From the NCBI GenBank assembly GCA_023700845.1, contig JAMPYD010000157.1, forward strand, positions 1-5,559: a stretch of DNA of 5,559 nucleotides, written 5' to 3'. The translations under genes and the position numbers were made by a program. This DNA is from Elusimicrobiota bacterium. Its GTDB lineage: Bacteria; Elusimicrobiota; Elusimicrobia; UBA1565; UBA9628. Below, piece by piece: positions 1 to 5,559 of the stretch; the first letter of the stretch is position 1; every line of letters starts with the position of its first letter. The notes beneath the pieces were generated by a model, which saw only the letters and a program-made list of their open reading frames with translations, was not told the DNA's origin and did no database searches.

Positions 1-120
1 GAGGTCAAGAAGGCCGACCAGTACTGGAAGGCCGAAGAGGACCACCAGGACTACCTGCAGAAGCGGCCGGAGGGCTACACCTGCCACTTCCTGCGGCCCG
101 AATCCGTCCTCGGCGACTGA
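1..120 (+). CDS. msrA: Peptide methionine sulfoxide reductase MsrA, C-terminal fragment
   Basis: Only the last 39 codons are present; the 5' part, with the catalytic GCFW-type motif of the family, lies outside the window. The visible tail contains AEEDHQDYLQKRPEGYTCH, which matches the conserved MsrA C-terminal pattern (AE-x-x-HQ-x-Y-L-x-K-x-P-x-GY). MsrA reduces methionine-S-sulfoxide in oxidised proteins and free methionine, normally in the cytoplasm using thioredoxin. The Cys in GYTCHF (residue 28 of the fragment) is placed where a C-terminal resolving cysteine can occur, but that role is inferred. The reading frame stops at TGA shortly after this motif, so it is not an MsrA-MsrB fusion with MsrB downstream. 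It converges on the next gene with only 19 bp between the two stop codons. I see no clear terminator there. Confidence 0.85.
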   Translation, partial: EVKKADQYWKAEEDHQDYLQKRPEGYTCHFLRPESVLGD

Positions 121-139
121 CCGCGCGGCTTCTTCGGAA

Positions 140-604
140 TCAGTAGCTGATCGTGCGGCGGGCGGTGGTGAAGCGTCGATCGGTCGCGGGCTTCAGGAGC
201 TGGAGGTGGTGGACGGGGCTGCCGTACACTCGGAACGGGTCCTTTTCGTAACGGGCCTTATTGTGGTCGTTCACCTCGACCGGAATGTCCTCCTCGTCCT
301 CCGTGCCGATGAAGCGCTTGTAGGCCGCGGCGTCATCCCAGAACATGACGTAGATGATCGCCTTCGCGGCGAGCTTCGCGCGGTAGTGGTCCGAGACCGC
401 GATCAGTTCGTCGTCGGTCATGTCCGGGGGGATGAGGACGACGATGCGGAGCTCTCTTTTCGAACGGTGCTCCTTGCCGCCCATGAGGTACATCGACTCT
501 TTTCGGGTGATCTCCTTCGTCCTCGCCAGGAGCGAGGGGGCGGCCGCCCACGCGGCCTGGGCGCCGAGCGCGGCGATCAACAGCGCGGCGATGGTTCTTT
601 TCAT
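140..604 (-). CDS. Small exported protein of unknown function
   Basis: This encodes 154 residues that I do not recognise as any family. The N-terminus is a convincing Sec signal peptide: MKR, a hydrophobic core over residues 4-18 (IAALLIAALGAQAAW), and an AWA-A site that predicts cleavage after about residue 20. The mature part of about 134 residues has no cysteine and no further membrane segment. It mixes a basic stretch (residues 44-52), a short hydrophobic strand (RIVVLIPP, 53-60), an acidic TDDEL segment, a second hydrophobic strand (AIIYVMFWDD, 82-91), an acidic TEDEED patch (101-106) and a basic tail. This pattern suggests a small soluble alpha/beta domain in the periplasm or outside the cell. 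The ATG at 604 is supported by a GGAG five bases upstream and by the signal peptide beginning there. It is divergent from fumC and convergent with msrA, so it is probably transcribed alone. Confidence 0.75.
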   Translation of the reverse strand: MKRTIAALLIAALGAQAAWAAAPSLLARTKEITRKESMYLMGGKEHRSKRELRIVVLIPPDMTDDELIAVSDHYRAKLAAKAIIYVMFWDDAAAYKRFIGTEDEEDIPVEVNDHNKARYEKDPFRVYGSPVHHLQLLKPATDRRFTTARRTISY

Positions 605-609
605 GATGG

Positions 610-613
610 CTCC
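610..613 (-). promoter_or_regulatory. Shine-Dalgarno site of the exported-protein gene
   Basis: The minus strand reads GGAG five bases before the ATG at 604. The spacing is good and it supports this start over any internal one. It is one of only two clear ribosome-binding sites in the window, the other being that of the cold-shock gene. Confidence 0.5.
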
Positions 614-648
614 GTACGGCGATGAGCGCGTAAGCCTCGCGGCCGGCC

Positions 649-654
649 ATCATA
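649..654 (-). promoter_or_regulatory. Candidate -10 box for the exported-protein gene
   Basis: The minus strand reads TATGAT, five of six matches to TATAAT, in an AT-richer patch of otherwise GC-rich DNA. Transcription would begin near position 642, giving a leader of roughly 38 bases. No good -35 hexamer is found at the usual distance, so the call is tentative. Confidence 0.3.
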
Positions 655-662
655 TCATGAAT

Positions 663-672
663 GCCTCGAGGC
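663..672. repeat. 10-bp perfect palindrome between divergent genes
   Basis: GCCTCGAGGC is its own reverse complement. It lies in the 120-bp gap between the divergent exported-protein and fumC genes, about 10-20 bases upstream of the minus-strand -10 candidate. It could be a dimeric repressor or activator site. In DNA this rich in G and C, a short palindrome can also arise by chance, and I know of no regulator for this exact site. Confidence 0.3.
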
Positions 673-691
673 GGCTTGACCGTTATCGGCG

Positions 692-718
692 TCGACCCGC
701 CTCATCTTTTTATATCAT
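692..718 (+). promoter_or_regulatory. Candidate promoter of the fumC-trp operon
   Basis: TATCAT at 713-718 matches the -10 consensus at five of six positions and lies in the only strongly AT-rich run upstream of fumC. TCGACC at 692-697 matches the -35 consensus at four of six, with a short 15-base spacer. Transcription would begin about seven bases after the -10, at or next to the fumC ATG (725), which would make the mRNA leaderless. A better -35-like hexamer, TTGACC at 676-681, has no -10 at the right distance. Confidence 0.3.
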
Positions 719-724
719 CGGGGC

Positions 725-2124
<1,400 letters not shown>

Positions 2125-2128
<4 letters not shown>

Positions 2129-2786
2129 TGACCAAGGGCGAGCAGGAGCTTCTGCGCCGGGCCGCGTCCGTCATCGGCCACGACCTGCGCAACCCGCTGG
2201 CGGTCATCAACAACTCCGCGTACTTCGTGCGCGCCAAGCTGGGCCAGGCGAAGCTCGACCCCAAGGTCGAGAAGCACCTCAAGATCATCGAAAGCGAGAT
2301 CGCGCGCTCCGACAAGCTCATCGCCGACATGCTCACCTTCTCGCGCCCGTACGAGCCGGCGGCCGAGACGGTGCCGCTCGACTCCGTCGTCGGCGACGCG
2401 GTCGAGAACTACGTCCCGCCGGAGGGCGGCAAGGTGGACCTCAAGCTCGGCGCCAAGGGCGTCAACGGGAAGTTCGACGGCAAGGCGATCGGCGACGCGG
2501 TCAAGCGCCTGCTCGACAACGCCTTCGCCGCCCAGGACGAGAAGGGGACGGTCAAGGTCGCGACCGCGGCGGGCAAGGACGGCCTCGTGATCTCGGTGGC
2601 CGACGCCGGCAAGGGCGTCGACCCGAAGATCGCCGACGTCATGTTCGAGGCCTTCATGACCACCAAGCCCAAGGGCATGGGGCTCGGCCTGGCGCTGGCG
2701 CGCAAGTACCTCGAGGGCAACGGGGGCTCGGTGGCCTACGAAACCGGCCCCAAGGGCTCGACCTTCAAGCTCATCCTGCCCAAAGC

Positions 2787-2790
<4 letters not shown>
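2125..2790 (+). CDS. Sensorless soluble histidine kinase
   Basis: This 221-residue protein consists of little more than a histidine-kinase core. A dimerisation/phosphoacceptor domain covers about residues 8-75, with an H-box (VIGHDLRNPLAVI, probable phosphorylated His at 19) and a second helix ending in LIADMLTFSRP. A GHKL ATPase domain covers about 85-219, with N-box RLLDNAFAAQ (Asn132), G1 box DAGKG (160-164), F-box FEAF (174-177) and G2 box GMGLGLA (184-190). The key residues are intact, so it should autophosphorylate. It has no PAS, GAF, HAMP or membrane segment and no receiver domain, so its input and partner are unknown. The short F-to-G2 lid resembles NtrB-type kinases. Two consecutive ATGs (2125, 2128) are possible starts. 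The first overlaps the fumC stop as ATGA, and no Shine-Dalgarno is visible, which suggests coupling to fumC translation. The last codons overlap the trpD start. Confidence 0.85.
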
Positions 2791-3798
<1,008 letters not shown>

Positions 3799-3806
<8 letters not shown>

Positions 3807-4599
3807 TCTGGGAATCCTCGGCAAGATCGGCGACCGCACCAAGGAGCGCGTCGCGCGCGAGAAGCTCGAGCGTCCCGTGGAGTGGCTTCGCACCCAACCC
3901 TTATACGAGCACCCGCCGATGTCGTTATCGAAGGCGTTGTCGGTTCCCGGCCCGCGAGTGATCGCCGAAGTGAAGTTCGTTTCTCCTTCCGAAGGGATTT
4001 TGCGAAAAAATCCCTCCCCCGTCGAAGCCGCGAGAATCGCGGCAGCGTATGCTTCAGCCGGAGCCGCGGCGATTTCCGTTCTCACCGAGCCGTATTTTTT
4101 CGGCGGCGACTTTTCTTTCTTGGCCGGGGCCCGCGACAGCTGCCCGACCACTCCGTTGTTGATGAAAGATTTTATGGTTGACGAGTACCAGTTCGAGGTC
4201 GCGAGATCGATCGGCGCGGATGCGGTCCTCCTGATCGCGGCTCTGTTGGGGTCTCGACTCGGCGCCATGCACAGCGCCGCCAAATCGTTGGGTTTGTCGG
4301 TTCTCATCGAGGTTCATAACGAAGCCGAAGCCGAGGCGGCGCTAGCCGCCGGCGGCGCTCTGATCGGCGTGAACTCGAGGGATCTTAAGACGTTGAAAGT
4401 CGATCTAGCCGTTGCCCGGCGTCTAGCTCCGTTGGTCTGCCTTCCTGAAATAACCGCCGTCGCCGAGTCCGGCCTCCGCTCGCGAAGCGACCTCGATTCG
4501 TTGTCTCCGTTAGGCTACAAGGGCTTTCTCATCGGCACCTCCTTCATGAAGCGTCCCGACCCCGGCTCGGCGTTGTCCGAGTTCCTCCATGCGCATTAA
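3799..4599 (+). CDS. trpC: Indole-3-glycerol phosphate synthase
   Basis: This 266-residue TIM-barrel enzyme closes the indole ring, turning carboxyphenylamino-deoxyribulose phosphate into indole-3-glycerol phosphate with loss of CO2 and water. Catalytic positions known from the family can be placed: E57 and K59 in VIAEVKFVSPSEG, K123 in LLMKDFMVDEYQ, E171 in VLIEVHNE, N192 in IGVNSRDL, and E223-S224 in AVAESGLRS. The phosphate-binding end GFLIGTSFMK is at 242-251. Small departures from the usual motifs are EVKFVSPSEG (commonly EVKRASPSKG) and VNSRDL (commonly NNRDL). It overlaps trpD by 8 bp and trpF by 11 bp. From about codon 30 onward the codon choice is visibly lower in GC than in its neighbours, with many T- or A-ending codons and three CTAG tetramers, so it may have a different history. 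It is a stand-alone TrpC, not fused to TrpF. Confidence 0.95.
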
Positions 4600-5185
4600 A
4601 GTCTGCGGCGTCACGCGCCCCCAGGACGCCCGCCTCGCGGGCGCGCTCGGCGCCTGGGCCGTCGGCATGATCTTCGTCCCCAACACGCCGCGCTACCTTC
4701 TTCCTCCGAAGGCCCGCAAGGTCCGGGCGGCGATCCCCAAGGGCGTCCTCGCCGTCGGCGTTTTCCGTCACGTCGCCGCCGAGGAGCTGCGCCGCGTCGT
4801 CCGCGAGCTGCGCCTGGACGCCGTCCAGATCTACGGGACGGTCCCCCGCGGCATCAACGTCCGCGTCATCCAGGCCGTGACCTTGGACGCCCGCCCCTTG
4901 CGGGGCAAGATGGTCCTCATCGAGCCCGCGCGCACCGACGCCGACCGCCGCGCCGGCCGCGGCCCGTCCGCGCGCGCCCGGCTCAAGGCCTGGAGGACGG
5001 CCCGCGCCTGGCGCGGCACCGGCGCGCGCGTGATCCTGGCGGGAGGTCTGACCCCGGACAACGCCGCCGCGGCCGCCGCCGCCGCCAAGCCCTGGGCCCT
5101 CGACGTCAGCTCCGGCGTCGAGAGCAGGCCCGGGATCAAGAGCGCGCGCCTGCTGCGCGCGTTCTTCGCCGCCTCGGGCGCCTAA
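4589..5185 (+). CDS. trpF: Phosphoribosylanthranilate isomerase, divergent active site
   Basis: At 198 residues this is a short member of the TrpF family, which isomerises phosphoribosylanthranilate to carboxyphenylamino-deoxyribulose phosphate, the substrate of the preceding gene product. Recognisable parts: KVCGVTRPQDA with the catalytic Cys at residue 6, GMIFVPNTPRYL (26-37), VGVFRH (56-61), DAVQIYG (77-83, usually VQLHG), VILAGGLTPDN (148-158) and LDVSSGVESRPG (171-182), the last two forming the phosphate site. In the fifth strand, where the general-acid Asp normally sits (LLD), the sequence is VLIEP with Glu at 112. The following GGxGxxFDW loop is replaced by an Arg-rich GRGPSARARLKAW (123-135). 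Function is therefore inferred mainly from the operon and the C-terminal motifs. The frame is intact and very GC-rich. The ATG at 4589 overlaps trpC and has no clear Shine-Dalgarno; the KVCG motif directly after it fixes the start. Confidence 0.9.
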   Translation: MRIKVCGVTRPQDARLAGALGAWAVGMIFVPNTPRYLLPPKARKVRAAIPKGVLAVGVFRHVAAEELRRVVRELRLDAVQIYGTVPRGINVRVIQAVTLDARPLRGKMVLIEPARTDADRRAGRGPSARARLKAWRTARAWRGTGARVILAGGLTPDNAAAAAAAAKPWALDVSSGVESRPGIKSARLLRAFFAASGA

Positions 5186-5204
5186 AACACCCCCCTCGAA
5201 ATAA

Positions 5205-5248
5205 ACGCCCCGTTCACAATAATAATACCGCGTCGTCGGCCGGGGCGT
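5205..5248. repeat. 8-bp inverted repeat downstream of trpF
   Basis: ACGCCCCG (5205-5212) and CGGGGCGT (5241-5248) are perfect reverse complements separated by 28 bases. The second arm ends two bases before the cold-shock -10 candidate. It lacks a following T-run, so it is not a classic intrinsic terminator. It could form a long-loop hairpin at the end of the operon transcript or be an operator overlapping the cold-shock promoter. Confidence 0.35.
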
Positions 5249-5250
5249 GG

Positions 5251-5256
5251 TACAAT
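5251..5256 (+). promoter_or_regulatory. Candidate -10 box of the cold-shock gene
   Basis: TACAAT matches TATAAT at five of six positions and is preceded by TGG. It predicts a start near 5263 and a leader of about 70 bases. No TTGACA-like hexamer lies 16-18 bases upstream. A second candidate, AATAAT at 5221-5226, also scores five of six and would give a leader of about 100 bases. Confidence 0.45.
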
Positions 5257-5264
5257 GAGGGTAA

Positions 5265-5279
5265 GGGAAAACGTTTCCC
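5265..5279. repeat. Tight hairpin or operator palindrome in the cold-shock leader
   Basis: GGGAAA (5265-5270) and TTTCCC (5274-5279) are perfect complements around a three-base ACG centre. If transcription starts near 5263, the hairpin would sit at the very 5' end of the mRNA, where it could protect the transcript. As DNA it could be a binding site next to the transcription start. Confidence 0.4.
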
Positions 5280-5290
5280 GTGCCACATAA

Positions 5291-5297
5291 GACGTAC
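5291..5297 (+). promoter_or_regulatory. Possible cold-box-like element
   Basis: GACGTAC in the leader is identical to the central seven bases of the E. coli cspA cold box (TGACGTACAGA); the flanking positions do not match. It is embedded in the palindrome ACGTACGT (5292-5299). Conservation of the cold box outside enterobacteria is not established, so this rests on position and identity only. Confidence 0.25.
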
Positions 5298-5315
5298 GTG
5301 AGCAAGACGCAAGAA

Positions 5316-5321
5316 AGAGGA
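5316..5321 (+). promoter_or_regulatory. Shine-Dalgarno site of the cold-shock gene
   Basis: AGAGGA lies 11 bases before the ATG at 5333 in a purine-rich, unstructured-looking stretch. The spacing is slightly long but workable, in contrast to the operon genes, which have no such site. Confidence 0.5.
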
Positions 5322-5332
5322 CATACAAGACA

Positions 5333-5536
5333 ATGGCTACCGGAAAAGTGAAGTGGTTCAACGATCAGAAGGGCTTCGGTTTCATCACGCCGGACGATGG
5401 GTCTAAGGACCTGTTCGTTCACCACTCGTCCATCATGGGCGATGGCTTCAAGACTTTGGCCGAGAATCAGGCCGTCGAGTTCGACGTGGAGCAGTCCGAG
5501 AAGGGACCCCGCGCCGGCAACGTTCGCAAGCTCTAA
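5333..5536 (+). CDS. Cold-shock domain protein, CspA family
   Basis: This 67-residue protein is a complete single cold-shock domain, a five-stranded OB-fold barrel that binds single-stranded RNA and DNA and acts as an RNA chaperone in the cytoplasm. The start GKVKWFN (4-10), RNP1 motif KGFGFI (13-18) and RNP2 motif LFVHHS (27-32) are all present with the aromatic binding residues Trp8, Phe15, Phe17, Phe28 and His30. The C-terminal strand pattern VEFDVEQSEKGPRAGNVRKL is also typical. Length is normal and the ATG is fixed by homology. It has its own leader and ribosome-binding site, so it is probably transcribed separately from the trp genes, although no strong terminator separates them. Whether it is cold-induced or constitutive cannot be told from the protein, since many paralogues are not cold-induced. 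The 23 bases after the stop show only a short TCAGCTGA palindrome. Confidence 0.97.
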   Translation: MATGKVKWFNDQKGFGFITPDDGSKDLFVHHSSIMGDGFKTLAENQAVEFDVEQSEKGPRAGNVRKL

Positions 5537-5559
5537 TCAGCTGACGAACACCGCCTGAA

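Noticed and set aside
121..150. Short inverted repeats (CCGCGCGG, TCAG-TAG-CTGA) between msrA and the convergent gene as a terminator.
   Set aside because: The stems are too short, and no T-run follows on either strand.
206..625. Plus-strand open frame overlapping the exported-protein gene.
   Set aside because: It is Val/Arg/Asp-rich without motifs. The minus-strand frame has a signal peptide and a ribosome-binding site.
676..681. TTGACC as the fumC -35 box.
   Set aside because: No -10-like hexamer lies 15-19 bases downstream; the AT-rich -10 candidates are about 30 bases away.
5063..5092. GC-rich GCC-repeat-like run in trpF as a possible repeat or expansion.
   Set aside because: It encodes an alanine-rich helix (residues 159-166) at a position where TrpF normally has an Ala-rich helix, so protein composition explains it.
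4544..5425. Minus-strand open frame spanning trpF and the csp leader.
   Set aside because: It is Gly/Ala/Arg-rich shadow sequence that crosses two well-supported plus-strand genes and a regulatory gap.

Overview
The window comes from a GC-rich bacterial chromosome and holds ordinary, densely packed housekeeping genes. There is no phage, transposon, CRISPR array or RNA gene that I can support. The taxon cannot be fixed from the sequence. GC-rich lineages such as Elusimicrobiota or the former Deltaproteobacteria would fit, but this is an impression only.

Layout. The left edge (1-120) is the 3' end of a peptide methionine sulfoxide reductase gene (msrA) on the plus strand. It converges on a small unrecognised exported protein on the minus strand (140-604). 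A 120-bp divergent intergenic region (605-724) separates that gene from a five-gene plus-strand array (725-5185): fumC (class II fumarase), a 221-residue sensorless histidine kinase, trpD, trpC and trpF. Each gene overlaps the next by 4 to 11 bp, so the array is almost certainly one transcript with coupled translation. After a 147-bp gap, a cold-shock protein gene (5333-5536) follows with its own probable promoter and a leader rich in palindromes.

How the genes fit together. TrpD, TrpF and TrpC catalyse three consecutive tryptophan steps, from anthranilate to indole-3-glycerol phosphate. trpE/trpG and trpB/trpA are not in the window, so the pathway is split in this genome or completed elsewhere. 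FumC belongs to the citric acid cycle. The small kinase between fumC and trpD has the H, N, G1, F and G2 motifs of a working histidine kinase but no sensor domain, membrane segment or adjacent response regulator.

Most notable points: the lone kinase inside a metabolic operon; a TrpF whose usual catalytic Asp and GGxG phosphate loop look altered; a lower-GC stretch over the end of trpD and most of trpC; a fumC start consistent with a leaderless transcript; and a cold-shock gene leader with a tight hairpin and a GACGTAC core shared with the enterobacterial cold box. I found no clear evidence of a wholly new system.
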